Positions 19,747 to 28,424 of a stretch of DNA of 64,000 nucleotides are shown piece by piece. Positions within the stretch are counted from its first letter, which is position 1; every line of letters starts with the position of its first letter. A model generated the notes under the pieces. The model was not told where the DNA came from. It saw nothing but the letters and a program-made list of their open reading frames with translations, and ran no database searches. The stretch is from CAWEYO01 sp963813315 (GTDB lineage Bacteria; Pseudomonadota; Alphaproteobacteria; Rhizobiales; Rhizobiaceae): NCBI GenBank assembly GCA_963813315.1, contig CAWEYO010000017.1, positions 1 through 64,000 on the forward strand, read 5' to 3'. The translations under genes were made by a program, and so were the position numbers.

Positions 19747-20328
19747 ATGGCTGAGGTCTTACTGTTCCACCACGCACAAGGGCTGACCGCCGGCGTGCGC
19801 GCGTTCGCCGACGAGCTGCGAGCCGCGGGGCACACCGTCTACACGCCAGACCTGTTCGATGGTCGCACGTTTCAGAGCATTGACGAAGGTCTCGCTTACA
19901 TCGGTGAGAACGGGTTCGATGTCATGCGGGAGCGAGGCGTCCGCCTCGCCGACGAACTCCCCACCGCACTTGTCTACGCCGGGTTCTCGTTCGGCGTGCT
20001 GCCTGCGCAGAAGCTCGCACAGACACGGCCTGGAGCCCTTGGAGCCGTACTCTGCTATTCCTGCCTCCCGATCAGCGGCAAGTGGGCGTTCGGGCCTTGG
20101 CCGAAGGGCGTCCCCGTGCAGATCCACGGTATGGACAACGACCCGATCTTCGTCGGCGAGGGTGACGTCGATGCCGCGCGAGAGATTGTGGAGAAAGTAA
20201 GGGACGCGGCGCTCTTCCTATATCCCGGCGACCAGCACTACTTTGCCGACAGCTCGCTTCCCTCGTACGATGTCAATGCAACCGCGCTGCTCACCCAACG
20301 CGTGCTGGAGTTCCTGGACCGCGCCTGA
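19747..20328 (+). CDS. Dienelactone hydrolase family protein
   Basis: This is a 193-aa alpha/beta hydrolase of the dienelactone hydrolase type. It opens directly with the first core strand (AEVLLFHHAQGLTAGV). The nucleophile elbow is GFSFG (residues about 79-83), so the nucleophile is Ser and not the Cys of classical dienelactone hydrolases. The Asp may be in MDNDPIF or GDVDAA, and the His is in YPGDQHYFADSS. Size is slightly shorter than the 230-residue standard. CGGAGG precedes the ATG. It is a single gene with no aromatic-degradation genes nearby, so the substrate cannot be inferred. Confidence 0.8.
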   Translation: MAEVLLFHHAQGLTAGVRAFADELRAAGHTVYTPDLFDGRTFQSIDEGLAYIGENGFDVMRERGVRLADELPTALVYAGFSFGVLPAQKLAQTRPGALGAVLCYSCLPISGKWAFGPWPKGVPVQIHGMDNDPIFVGEGDVDAAREIVEKVRDAALFLYPGDQHYFADSSLPSYDVNATALLTQRVLEFLDRA

Positions 20329-20506
20329 CACGCCGTCCGCGGCGTCCGCCCGACGTCGATGGGCCTCCAAGGAAAAGTATATCAAAGGCGAACTGCTGCC
20401 GTCGGCCGGTTGTGAGAACACTTGTTTAGCCTCCTTGCCGCCGCAGTTGGAAATGAGCGATTGGCACTTCTCAGCTCAACATCGAGCACGCCGCTCCGGT
20501 CGCAGG

Positions 20507-21409
20507 TCATGTTGAGTCCGAGCGGCCCTGCCCGATGAGAGACAACGCCGTGCGAAGCCGCCCGCCGGCCCGACCAAGGAGTGTCGCCGCCAGTTCGACG
20601 TCACAGCCGTGCAGCAGCATGACCGCGAGCTTGACACTGCCGTGCGCGCGGCGAAGTGCATCGCGCACCTCATCGAGCGTCCGGCCGGTCAGCCGGATCA
20701 GCATGTCCTCGCTCCGCCGCACGAGTTTCTCGTTCACCACCTGCACATCGACCATGAGTCCGCCATGGACCCTGCCGAGCAGGATCATCAGAAGCGACGA
20801 AAGCAGGTTGAGCGTGATCTTTTGCGCTGTGCCGGCCTTCAAGCGGGTGGAGCCGGCGATTGGTTCGGCGCCCGTATCGAGCCAGATCGGATGATCGGAT
20901 TCGTCGAGAACCGGCGTGGCGCGATTGTTGGCGATCCCGATCGTCAACGCTCCGCGCTGCCTTGCCTCGCGCAAACACGCCAGCGTGAACGGCGTCGTGC
21001 CGCTCGCGGACACGGCGATGACGACGTCCTTGGCGTCGATCCCGTGTTGCCGGACAAGCTGCACGGCATGGTCCACTTCGTCTTCGGCTCCTTCGATAGA
21101 CTGCAGGAGCGCATCGTGGCCGCCGGCCATCAGCAGCACGAGTTGTTCCTTTGGCCAACTGAAGGTCGGCATCAGTTCGGCGCCGTCCTGGACCGCCAGG
21201 CGCCCGGATGTTCCGGCCCCCGAGTACACCAGACGGCCGTGGTGCCTGAGCCGGCCTTCCATGGCAAGCGCCGCTGCTTCGAGGGCCGGTCGCGCGGCCC
21301 TCACCGCTGCCACCGCGGCGAACTGGCCTTCGATCATGGCATCCAGGGTGTCGGCCGGATCCCATTTATCGAGGTCCGCATAGCGAGGGCTAGGGCGTTC
21401 GGTATCCAT
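20507..21409 (-). CDS. murQ: N-acetylmuramic acid 6-phosphate etherase MurQ
   Basis: MurQ cleaves the D-lactyl ether of MurNAc-6-phosphate to give GlcNAc-6-phosphate in cell-wall recycling. The 300-aa protein is a SIS-domain enzyme with the family signatures YSGAGTSGRLAVQDGAEL (about residues 62-79), VIAVSASGTTPFT and AGSTRLKAGTAQKITLNLLS. The catalytic Glu lies in the region after GTSGR, as usual. ATG 21409 (DTERPSPRYADLDKW) is preferred to ATG 21418, because MurQ proteins commonly begin close to this block. The usual companion genes for muropeptide recycling (anmK, nagZ, an importer) are not adjacent, so it is an isolated recycling gene. Confidence 0.92.
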   Translation of the reverse strand: MDTERPSPRYADLDKWDPADTLDAMIEGQFAAVAAVRAARPALEAAALAMEGRLRHHGRLVYSGAGTSGRLAVQDGAELMPTFSWPKEQLVLLMAGGHDALLQSIEGAEDEVDHAVQLVRQHGIDAKDVVIAVSASGTTPFTLACLREARQRGALTIGIANNRATPVLDESDHPIWLDTGAEPIAGSTRLKAGTAQKITLNLLSSLLMILLGRVHGGLMVDVQVVNEKLVRRSEDMLIRLTGRTLDEVRDALRRAHGSVKLAVMLLHGCDVELAATLLGRAGGRLRTALSLIGQGRSDST

Positions 21410-21634
21410 TAGCCACAATCCGGTTCACAGCGGGACAACGTCCGCACTCCAAATTGGTTGTGATGCGTTTATCGCTTCGCGACGCTGCCGAAAAGTCCTT
21501 GGGACGAATTCGGCCGCGCTTGCGCAATATCCTGCTCATCGCACTATTGCGGATTCGGTTTCCGCAGGGATCTGCAGAAAGCTCGGAAATCATCCAATCC
21601 TGCGGTTTGACGATGCATGAAAGGGAGGGGAAAA

Positions 21635-21961
21635 ATGACTACTCAATCACTGCTAATCGTGCGCTCCGATGTTCCCAATGATGCGGATCGAGTCCCCTTC
21701 GACCAATGGTACCGCGATCATCATATGCCAGCCGCGTTGCGCGTGTTTGGGGCACTCCGGGCTTGGCGCACCTGGAGCCGAACCGATCCTTCGAAGCACA
21801 CCGCCTTCTATGAGTTCCCTAGTTTGGAAGCAGCGAACGCCACCATTCAATCGCCGGGCATCAAAGAGCTGATCGCGATCTTCGATGCCGCGTGGGGCTC
21901 GCGCGTCACACGCACGCGTGACATTGTTGAGGTTGTTCAGCGGCTACCAATTTCAAACTGA
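21635..21961 (+). CDS. Small EthD-like / dimeric alpha-beta barrel protein
   Basis: This 108-aa protein has the arrangement of dimeric ferredoxin-like proteins: a first beta strand (QSLLIVRSDVP), a helix with FDQWYRDHHMPAAL, a central strand region (GALRAWRTWSR), then TAFYEFPSLEAANATIQ and a final strand. The W-Y-x-x-x-H-H-M-P pattern resembles EthD and related heme or quinol-binding small proteins, but no activity can be assigned. ATG 21635 is chosen over ATG 21617 because AGGGAGGGG lies in between as a strong ribosome binding site. No neighbours share its orientation closely enough to suggest an operon. Confidence 0.6.
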   Translation: MTTQSLLIVRSDVPNDADRVPFDQWYRDHHMPAALRVFGALRAWRTWSRTDPSKHTAFYEFPSLEAANATIQSPGIKELIAIFDAAWGSRVTRTRDIVEVVQRLPISN

Positions 21962-22113
21962 GACACCACCGGCGCAGCCATCGCCTCGCGCAGAGCCGCC
22001 CTAGCGGCTGGGGAGACGCGAAACGTCCGCCTGGACCCCGCCGAGCCGCTCAGGCACGTGACGGCGGCACGGGAAATGGCCATACGAGGACCGTCGCCGC
22101 GCGAACATGTCGG

Positions 22114-23133
22114 CTATCCCTTCAACTCCTTCTTCAGTTCGTTGAGGAAACGCCAGTCGGTGCCCTGGGCCAGGAGCTTCTGGGGGGTGCTCTTGAGCAT
22201 CCCTACCTCGTGGAGGCGCAGGGCGTAGAAGCGCAGGGTGTCCTCAGCGCTATACTCACGCCAACCGTAGGGGATCGCCTTCATGACCTGGAGGGCATGG
22301 TCATAGCGCTTAGTATAGCCCTGGTCCACAATGAACTGCGCGGACTGCTCGGGCTCGCTGGCGCAGAAATCCGCCGCTTTCAAGATGGCGCGGAGGGCGC
22401 GTTTGGTGGCCACCGGATACGTGCGGACGAACTCCCGGTTCCCAGCCAGCATGCAGCAGAAGTATTGCGACCAGGGCCGGTCCACGGTGCTGCTGATCAC
22501 CACATGGCCGATCTGCTGCTCCCGCATCTCCTGCGGTTCGGGGGGAAAGCCTAGGTAGGCATCGATCTTCCCCTCACTTAGGAGCCGCATGGACTCGGGT
22601 CCCGGATGCGTGACGAAGTGTATGTCCTTATGGAGGTCCAGGCCCACATACGCCGTCATACTGGCGAGAAAGACGTATCGGCTGGAATTTAGCGACGGCA
22701 CGGCCACGGTCTTCCCCTTGAGGTCGCGGATCGCCTGGACGCGATCGGTCCCGAACAGCTCAAAGCAGCCGACGTGGAGTCCTGCCAGGATGACGATGGG
22801 ATCCCCCGCCTCCAGGTGGAGAAGGAGCGGAGCGGCGAAATGCGCACTGAGGTCGGCTTCACCGGAGGCGAGGGCCGGCGCGATGTCTGCGGTCCCCCTT
22901 TTTTGGAGGTAGTGGACCTCGGTGAACCCTTCGCTGCGCAGCAGTTCTTCGGCTACATACTGGGGGGCCTGACAGATGCTGGGAATCCGGACGAGCCGGA
23001 TCCGCGTCGTCTCAGGCGGTGGCTCCGCGGCGGCTCGCCTGGGGTGCCAGCCCAGGAGCCCCGCTGTCCCCGCCAGCGTTATCCCACGCAGGAACCTCCG
23101 TCGGCTGAGCCGTTCAGGGTATAGGGTATGCAT
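22114..23133 (-). CDS. Orphan Tat-exported substrate-binding protein (NMT1/THI5-like), copy 1
   Basis: This 339-aa periplasmic binding protein is of the NMT1/SsuA-type fold. The leader has the twin-arginine motif SRRRFLRGITLAG followed by a hydrophobic stretch. The mature protein has APQYVAEELLRSEGF, LSAHFAAPLLLHLEAG, IRDLKGKTVAVPSLN, IDAYLGFPPEPQEM and WSQYFCCMLAGN. ATG 23133 is chosen because GGGAGG lies just upstream and the Tat motif then sits at the right distance. No permease or ATPase gene is adjacent, so either a distant transporter is used or it acts as an orphan sensor. It is one of three tandem related copies. Its G-rich codon use differs a little from the neighbouring copy. Confidence 0.82.
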   Translation of the reverse strand: MHTLYPERLSRRRFLRGITLAGTAGLLGWHPRRAAAEPPPETTRIRLVRIPSICQAPQYVAEELLRSEGFTEVHYLQKRGTADIAPALASGEADLSAHFAAPLLLHLEAGDPIVILAGLHVGCFELFGTDRVQAIRDLKGKTVAVPSLNSSRYVFLASMTAYVGLDLHKDIHFVTHPGPESMRLLSEGKIDAYLGFPPEPQEMREQQIGHVVISSTVDRPWSQYFCCMLAGNREFVRTYPVATKRALRAILKAADFCASEPEQSAQFIVDQGYTKRYDHALQVMKAIPYGWREYSAEDTLRFYALRLHEVGMLKSTPQKLLAQGTDWRFLNELKKELKG

Positions 23134-23284
23134 CGGAACCTCCCTTCCAAATGCTGGCCAGTGTGACACCGAGAACGCTGACCCGTGGACGCCGGCAGCC
23201 GTTCCGCTTGCGGCGCGTCGTGCGCGAGCCCCGGCATCGGCCAGGCTAGCAGCGCCAGCGCCAGTCTGCGTGCCGGCCACCCAC

Positions 23285-24293
23285 TCACATCTTTAGCTCT
23301 CGCTTTAGCTCGTCGAGGAACCGCCAGTCCGTACCGTTGGCGATAATCGTCTGCGGAGTTGACCTGATCATGCCGGCCTCTTGAAGCCGCAGCGCGTAAA
23401 ACCGCAGCGTGTCTTCGGGGTCGTATTCACGCCACTTGTTGTAAGGCACGTCGGTCATCGTCTGTAGGGCATAGTCATAGTTGGCTGTGAAACCGTTATC
23501 GACGATCTGCCGTGCGACGCGCTCCGGCTCAGAAACACAAAGGTCCGCCGCTTTGAGAATGGCGCGGATGACGCGCTTGGTGCGCGATCGGGTTGTTCTG
23601 AACGAAGTCCGAATTGCCGGCCAGCATGCAGCAGAAGTATTGTGACCAGGGACGGTCGACAGCACTATTAACCACGACATGGCCGATGTTGCGGGCACGC
23701 AGCTCCTGGGGCTCCGGCGGAAAGCCGAGGAACGCATCAATCTTGCCTTGGGCGAAGAGCGACATCGGTTTGATATCTGGGCTAGTGACCCAGTTGATGT
23801 CGTTAATGGCATCAAGCCCGACATAGGCCGCCATGCCGGTCAAAAATACATGGGGACTTGAACCCAGGGCTTGGACGCCGACACTCTTGCCCTTCAGGTC
23901 TCTGATGGCGCGGATATTCTCGTTTCCGAATAGCTCAAAGCAGCCGGGGTGTACGCCGGCCAGCACCGTGATTGGGCCTCCTGCATCCATGGTCACCACG
24001 AGCGGCGCGGCGAAGTTCAGCGTAAAGTCCACGTTGCCGCTCGCGATCGCGTCAGACTGCCCAGCGGCTGTCTCAGTCATGATATAGCGGACGTCGGAGA
24101 AACCCTCTGCATGCAACAGCTCCTCGGCGACGTATTGGGGCGCGATGCAAATGCCCTTGATTTTCGCAAGGCGGACGCTTGTCGTTTCCGGCGGCGGCTC
24201 GGCCCAAGCGGGTTTCGAGATGCCTATGAGGCTTGCCGCGCCGGCGGCCGTGAGACCAGCCATGAAGCAGCGGCGGCTCGGGACGATCTGCAT
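23285..24293 (-). pseudogene. NMT1/THI5-like substrate-binding protein, copy 2, frameshifted
   Basis: This is the second member of the tandem array. ATG 24293 (GGGGAG just upstream) opens QIVPSRRCFMAGLTAAGAAS, a Tat-like leader. The frame is continuous through APQYVAEELLHAEGF, LNFAAPLVVTMDAG, FLGFPPEPQEL and WSQYFCCMLAGN to about 23582. There one extra base shifts NNPIA away from TKRVIRAILKAADLC, and the downstream frame runs to 23285 with the same ending as copy 1 (GTDWRFLDELKRELK). It appears about as long as copy 1 and clearly homologous along its length. Reason for the break: real decay or a single sequencing insertion. Confidence 0.8.
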
Positions 24294-24322
24294 GTCCACG
24301 TCTCCCCTTGAGAAAAACGGGA

Positions 24323-24441
24323 TCAGGTTTTCAACTCGCGTTTCAGCTCATTGAGAAAGCGCCAGTCGGCCCCATTGGCGATGATATGTTGGCCATTGCA
24401 GCGCCGGCCAGGAATCGGCGGCGGGTTTGGATGATCTGCAT
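24323..24441 (-). pseudogene. Remnant of a third NMT1/THI5-like binding protein gene (ends only)
   Basis: ATG 24441, after a purine-rich GGAGG, encodes QIIQTRRRFLAGAAMA, a Tat-type leader start matching copies 1 and 2. Immediately after, in another frame, comes IIANGADWRFLNELKRELKT and a stop at 24323, matching the last residues of the other copies. About 300 codons in between are missing. The remnant therefore looks like an internal deletion of a third tandem paralogue that fused its two ends. It is 30 bases upstream of copy 2. Confidence 0.75.
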
Positions 24442-24984
24442 CAGAACGCTCCTCCGAACCACAAAAGGCGATTTCGACCGGAATCGAGCAAAAGAGATTC
24501 CGGCAGAGGGAAACATCTTGTCAGCGCGCCCGAAGGCTTGTGAGCTAGAGCGCGCTCTTATGTTAACGCGGGAGTTTCTGCGCTCTCAGTCGCTGTCTTG
24601 AAAGATTTTAGCCAGCGATAAGCGATTATATGCCTTATCTCGGCGGCTGTCATTGGCGGCTTCGAGCTGCATTCCAGACGTTCGAGCTTACCTCCCGGAA
24701 TGACCGGATCGGGTCAAACCTGCGCCTTCACCATGTCGTGGTTGCGCCAACTCCTGACCTTCGCCATCTGTGTTGCGAGCGTCGCGATCCGACGCGTTGC
24801 GGACTTTCGCAGCGACCTCGCCCGTGACCCGAAGTTGTGCCGAACTGGTGTTATGCGGCGGCGCCGGTTGGTGGGACGCTTGTGCAATGAAACTGATTGG
24901 AGCGGTGCGGCCGCGCTAAAGAAACGCCATGAAGCTGATCCATTATATCGGATGGTTCAGAGCCTTGCTGCCAGGGAGAGGGAG
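24442..24984. other. Intergenic, nothing recognised
   Basis: About 540 bases between the divergent binding-protein array and the methyltransferase. An open frame extends upstream of the methyltransferase start but lacks family character. No RNA gene is visible. Confidence 0.4.
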
Positions 24985-25815
24985 ATGGCGATAGAGAGTT
25001 CCCGCGATCCAGTGGGCTTCCGCGATTTCGAACATGAGGGTTGGCAAGCTGTCAGCGATGGGTATGAGCGGCATTTTGCGCGTCTTACCACCCAAACTGT
25101 GCAAGCTACCCTGGATGCCGCCCGTGTAGCCAACGGAATGCGCCTACTCGACGTATGCACTGGACCGGGAATGCTTGCTGGCGCGGCGCTGGAGCGAGGA
25201 GCGGATGTTGTCGGTCTCGACTTCTCCAACAAAGTCCTGGCGATCGCCAGGCGCAACGTACCTGGCGCCGAGTTCCAACAGGGTGATGCCCAGGCTTTAC
25301 CGTTCGAGGCCAAGAGCTTTGATGCCGTCGTTTGCGGTTACGGTATTATCCACGTTCCCGAGCCGCAGAAAGCCCTTTCGGAGATGCACCGCGTGCTCAA
25401 GCCCGGAGGCCATATTGCCGCGAGCGTTTGGGACGCACCAAAACCGTCCAACGGTTTCGGCCTTCTCTTCGGCGCCATCAAGGAGCACGGCGACCTCAAC
25501 GTGCCTCTGCCTCACGGGCCTGACTTCCTTCAGTTCAGCGAGCCCAGGAAATTGAGCGCGGCACTTCAAGACACGGGGTTCACCGACACTGCTGTTGACA
25601 TCGTTGAACAAACTTGGGAGTTGGACGAGCCGTCAGGAATGATAACAGCGATCCTCGACGGTGCCGTGCGAGCACGCGGTTTACTACGCGCGCAAACCGA
25701 AGATGTGCGCAATGCCATCTTCACTGCCGTGACGGGCGGGATGCAGCATTACCGCTCCTCGGATGGTGTTTATCGGGTCCCGATGCCGGCCCTGGTTGGT
25801 TCAGGGAGGAAGTGA
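24985..25815 (+). CDS. Class I SAM-dependent methyltransferase (UbiE/COQ5-like)
   Basis: This 276-aa methyltransferase has the class I Rossmann motifs. Motif I is LLDVCTGPGMLAGAALERGA, followed by the acidic end of strand 2 (VVGLDFS), motif II/post-I GDAQALPFEAKSFDAVVCGYG, and motif III VLKPGGHIAASVW. The order and spacing match methyltransferase type 11 proteins such as UbiE. ATG 24985 is chosen because GGGAGAGGGAG immediately precedes it and the protein then begins with the usual short lead (DPVGFRDFEHEGWQAVSDGYERHF); the frame is open for a further 95 codons upstream without family character. The substrate is unknown. Its 3' end abuts a degraded amine oxidase remnant on the other strand. 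Confidence 0.82.
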   Translation: MAIESSRDPVGFRDFEHEGWQAVSDGYERHFARLTTQTVQATLDAARVANGMRLLDVCTGPGMLAGAALERGADVVGLDFSNKVLAIARRNVPGAEFQQGDAQALPFEAKSFDAVVCGYGIIHVPEPQKALSEMHRVLKPGGHIAASVWDAPKPSNGFGLLFGAIKEHGDLNVPLPHGPDFLQFSEPRKLSAALQDTGFTDTAVDIVEQTWELDEPSGMITAILDGAVRARGLLRAQTEDVRNAIFTAVTGGMQHYRSSDGVYRVPMPALVGSGRK

Positions 25816-26359
25816 TCCGTACAGTTCGGCCCCCGTGCACGAGCTAAACGGCAACTTCCACACGTTTGCGGAGGCGCCATTGCTGCATGAGACCGACTTC
25901 ACGTTGGTCGCGAGCGCCATTGGCAGGCCGGCGCCCAGCCTGGCGATGAAGGCACCATAGCCACTCGGCAATCGCCAGTTGGCATTTGTTGCCACGTCGT
26001 CATAAGCGATGAAGTCGGCCGCTGAGAACTGGTCCAGCTCCGCTCCGTTGATGAAACTGCTGAGCGCGTCGATGAAAGGGCCGCACAGCGATCGTCGTGC
26101 GCTAACGCATCACCAGCCCGGGTTCACTGCGATCACTTGTCCTTCCGCCTCGGAGTGCGGCCAGAGGATTACGCTCGGCCGAGTGTAGCCAGCCACGCCG
26201 AGATCGATCGGCATGCTGGATCGTTACGGTTCTCGCCGTCGCCGAGTTGCGGAGCGCCTCGATGAGCAGCACCGACCTCTGTCGATCGGCAAGTCGACGT
26301 GCTGCAGCGATCCCAGCCGCGCCACCGCCCAAGAACGCCACATCCACGCGATCGATCAC
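25801..26359 (-). pseudogene. Flavin-containing amine oxidase, degraded remnant
   Basis: From GTG 26359 the minus strand reads VDVAFLGGGAAGIAAARRLADR, an FAD-binding GxGxxG Rossmann start, then SVLLIEALRNS and GWLHSAERNPLAAL, resembling NAD(P)/FAD-dependent amine oxidases. The frame stops at about 26102. Beyond it, another open stretch reads SLCGPFIDALSSFINGAELDQ, FSAADFIAYDD and ATNANWRLPSGYGAFIARLG, which matches the middle of the same protein family. The C-terminal FAD-closing part is absent and the segment ends against the methyltransferase gene. Internal pieces are also missing, so this is a gene fossil and not a single frameshift. Confidence 0.65.
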
Positions 26360-26680
26360 TCTTCCGCCTTCCTTCCCTTCTCCGCGTCCATAGACTTGGA
26401 AAGGCAAACTGCCAGATGAGACCATCCATCCGGACCGCCACGGACGCGGAGCCGGGCTGGCAGGCGGTTGCAAAGAGTTTTCGCAAGACTGTTCCTCCCC
26501 TAGTTGGTCTGACCAGCAAAGGATATGATCCGAGCCTCCTAAGAACCGACCTTGGATACGACAGCGGCCTTGTCGTGCGCGACCGACTGCCAAACGGGCC
26601 GACCGATGAACCCTCTCCTCGCCGCCACGGTCCTGCCCTAGCGGCTATCTGGGCAATGGCGCGGCCGACGCCAGACGGAC
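26360..26680. other. Intergenic, nothing recognised
   Basis: About 320 bases between the amine oxidase remnant and the next minus-strand gene. No family-like ORF or RNA gene is seen. Confidence 0.4.
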
Positions 26681-27103
26681 CTACCGGTGATAGGGAAAGC
26701 AGCGCCCTCGTTCGAGAGCGAAGCCGAAATGCGCGCCTAGCGCGTGAATTGCGCTTTCATGTTGCGGATAGGGGTCGCTGTTCCTCTTGCCGACAATGAT
26801 GATCTTGAACCCGAGGTCGTCGCGGCCGCCCGGCGGCAGCATGGCCGTGGCCAGCCCGTTTCCCTCCGCGTCCCTGAGCGTCAGGAAGAGCGGCATTTGC
26901 CGCCGAATATGGGATTCCAGCCCGATATTCTGCTCGAAAGAGGTTCTTGAAAGAGACCTGTAGGTCTGGGCAGCGTTCGTCCGCTCGCGCTGGAAATACT
27001 TCGCAACCGCATGATCCATCAATGCCGATTCCCGGTCCGCCTCGACTTCGGTCTCAAATTGGAACCAGGTCTTACCATCCCGTGCATCGCAAACGTATTT
27101 CAT
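26681..27103 (-). CDS. Conserved-looking hypothetical protein, 140 aa
   Basis: Function unknown. The protein begins KYVCDARDGKTWFQFETEVEA, has a charged helical middle (AVAKYFQRERTNAAQ) and a well-structured second half: QNIGLESHIRRQMPLFLTLRD, GNGLATAMLPPGG, FKIIIVGKRNSDPYPQHESAIHALGAHFG, ending RGRCFPYHR. The regular alternation of strands and helices and the lack of low-complexity sequence support a real globular protein. It has no signal peptide. ATG 27103 is chosen over 27115 because it places the common start MKYVCDA at the N-terminus. It lies in a stretch otherwise full of remnants but is itself intact. Confidence 0.65.
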   Translation of the reverse strand: MKYVCDARDGKTWFQFETEVEADRESALMDHAVAKYFQRERTNAAQTYRSLSRTSFEQNIGLESHIRRQMPLFLTLRDAEGNGLATAMLPPGGRDDLGFKIIIVGKRNSDPYPQHESAIHALGAHFGFALERGRCFPYHR

Positions 27104-27145
27104 GTCGAACTCCACACCCTACGTCAGCATACCAATAATACACAC

Positions 27146-27400
27146 TCAGCCACTCGTTTGAATCCCGTCTTCCCACATTGTCGGCGACCAGAATTGCGAA
27201 ACCGGCGGTGCCTCCACGAAGGCAAGTTCATAGGACTTGTGCCCTCGACCGGTTTGCCGTCCTTGTCGGTCTGGTAAGAGAAGTAGACAGCGTCCTGTCC
27301 GTTTTGGCCGTGGATGCCAATCACTGCTCCGACCGCCCGCAAATCGTAGTCACCACCGAGAATCTCCGCTGGATTTCGATATTTGGCGGCAGGGATGCTT
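27146..27400 (-). pseudogene. C-terminal remnant of a DUF1254/DUF1214 protein
   Basis: The minus strand reads AAKYRNPAEILGGDYDLRAV, GAVIGIHGQNGQDAVYFSYQ and TDKDGKPVEG in one frame, then, after a frame change near 27228, SYELAFVEAPPVSQFWSPTM and WEDGIQTSG to a stop at 27146. The order RA..AV.G....QDAVY....TD.DGKP..G followed by PPV..FWS.TM is that of DUF1254/DUF1214 proteins. Only about 85 residues of a protein usually longer than 400 remain, and the frame is broken, so it is a fossil. The DUF930 gene on the other strand starts right where it ends. Confidence 0.55.
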
Positions 27401-27401
27401 G

Positions 27402-28337
27402 ATGCCCCCTAATGTTTCGTTCCACATGGTCACGATGAGGAATGACATTCAGGATCAGCGCTGGATGTTCTGGGGGGCTCTGCCTGCCTCCTTTGTCCTG
27501 CATTTGATCATTGCTGCGCTTCTGGTTTTCGGTCTGCCGGTATCGCTCTTGCAGCCACAGAAGGAGGAGGCGATATCGGTCGAATTGGTGCCGCCGCCCA
27601 AACCATCCGGGAAAGCTAAAGTTGAACCCGCGCCACCCGCGGAAGAGTCCAAGTCCGGAAAGTCGCAGGAAGCAAATGTCGAGATACCAACACCGACAAG
27701 CGACGATCCCACACGGCAAAGGCCTTCGCCTGTTCTGAAGCCAGTCTTCCAATTCGGCGAAAAGGACGTCGGTCCACGGGAGTCTCCAGGTGGCAACAGC
27801 GCGGAGGATGGCTCGCCGTTACCGACGGCGCGACGCAAACCGGATAAACAGGACCTTGCGGAACCACCGGCTGCGACAGCGGTCGAGGCACCGAGCCAGG
27901 CTCCGCAGCCTGGGGTGCCCGAGACGTCGACGACGAAGCCAATTGACGCCGCCAAAGTGCGGAAACCCTTGAAGCTTCAGGAAGCGAAGACATTGTTCTC
28001 GCAAACAGCAACCGGTGATCCGATGGCGACAACTGCGATGCGTGACGTGCCGCGCGGCGCGCGGGCCGGCCAGCTCTGCCTCACGGAGTTGCGCGAGCAG
28101 TTGCTAAACGCGCTACCCCCCTATTTTCCGGACCTCTTGCCTTCGTTCGGGTTGGAAGGCGGCAGTACCACCATTGAAGTCCTCAGTACGGCCTTCCGCG
28201 CCAACCGGCAGTGGTACGATCTGAGCTATCGTTGCGAGGTCGACACGGATGCGATGAAAGTGGTGTCCTTTGCCTTCCGTGTGGGAGATCCGGTCCGCCG
28301 CAGCGAATGGAAGCGCCGTGGGCTGCCCTCGCAATAG
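27402..28337 (+). CDS. DUF930-domain membrane-anchored protein with proline-rich linker
   Basis: This protein of about 311 aa has three parts. There is an N-terminal membrane anchor (FWGALPASFVLHLIIAALLVFGLPVSLL), then a long Pro/Glu/Lys-rich linker (PPPKPSGKAKVEPAPPAEES and similar, about 130 residues). The globular C-terminus has GARAGQLCLTELREQLLNAL, PYFPDLLPSFGLEGG, RANRQWYDLSYRCEVD and VSFAFRVGDPVRRSEW, typical of DUF930 in rhizobia. The topology resembles TonB, but the C-terminal domain is not TonB. The two Cys of the DUF930 part could pair in the periplasm. The start is uncertain: ATG 27402 has AGGGA upstream, and ATG 27426 and 27435 are alternatives giving a shorter N-terminus before the same anchor. 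Function is unknown. Confidence 0.78.
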   Translation: MPPNVSFHMVTMRNDIQDQRWMFWGALPASFVLHLIIAALLVFGLPVSLLQPQKEEAISVELVPPPKPSGKAKVEPAPPAEESKSGKSQEANVEIPTPTSDDPTRQRPSPVLKPVFQFGEKDVGPRESPGGNSAEDGSPLPTARRKPDKQDLAEPPAATAVEAPSQAPQPGVPETSTTKPIDAAKVRKPLKLQEAKTLFSQTATGDPMATTAMRDVPRGARAGQLCLTELREQLLNALPPYFPDLLPSFGLEGGSTTIEVLSTAFRANRQWYDLSYRCEVDTDAMKVVSFAFRVGDPVRRSEWKRRGLPSQ

Positions 28338-28424
28338 GGGCTGAACATGTTTCCTACATTGTACATCGGACCCAAATTTTCTTGAGTTTACGCCACTTAG
28401 TTGGGCAGCCGCTGAATAGACTGG

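Noticed and set aside
27402..28337. TonB protein
   Set aside because: The anchor and Pro-rich linker resemble TonB, but the C-terminal domain matches DUF930 and no ExbB or ExbD gene is near.
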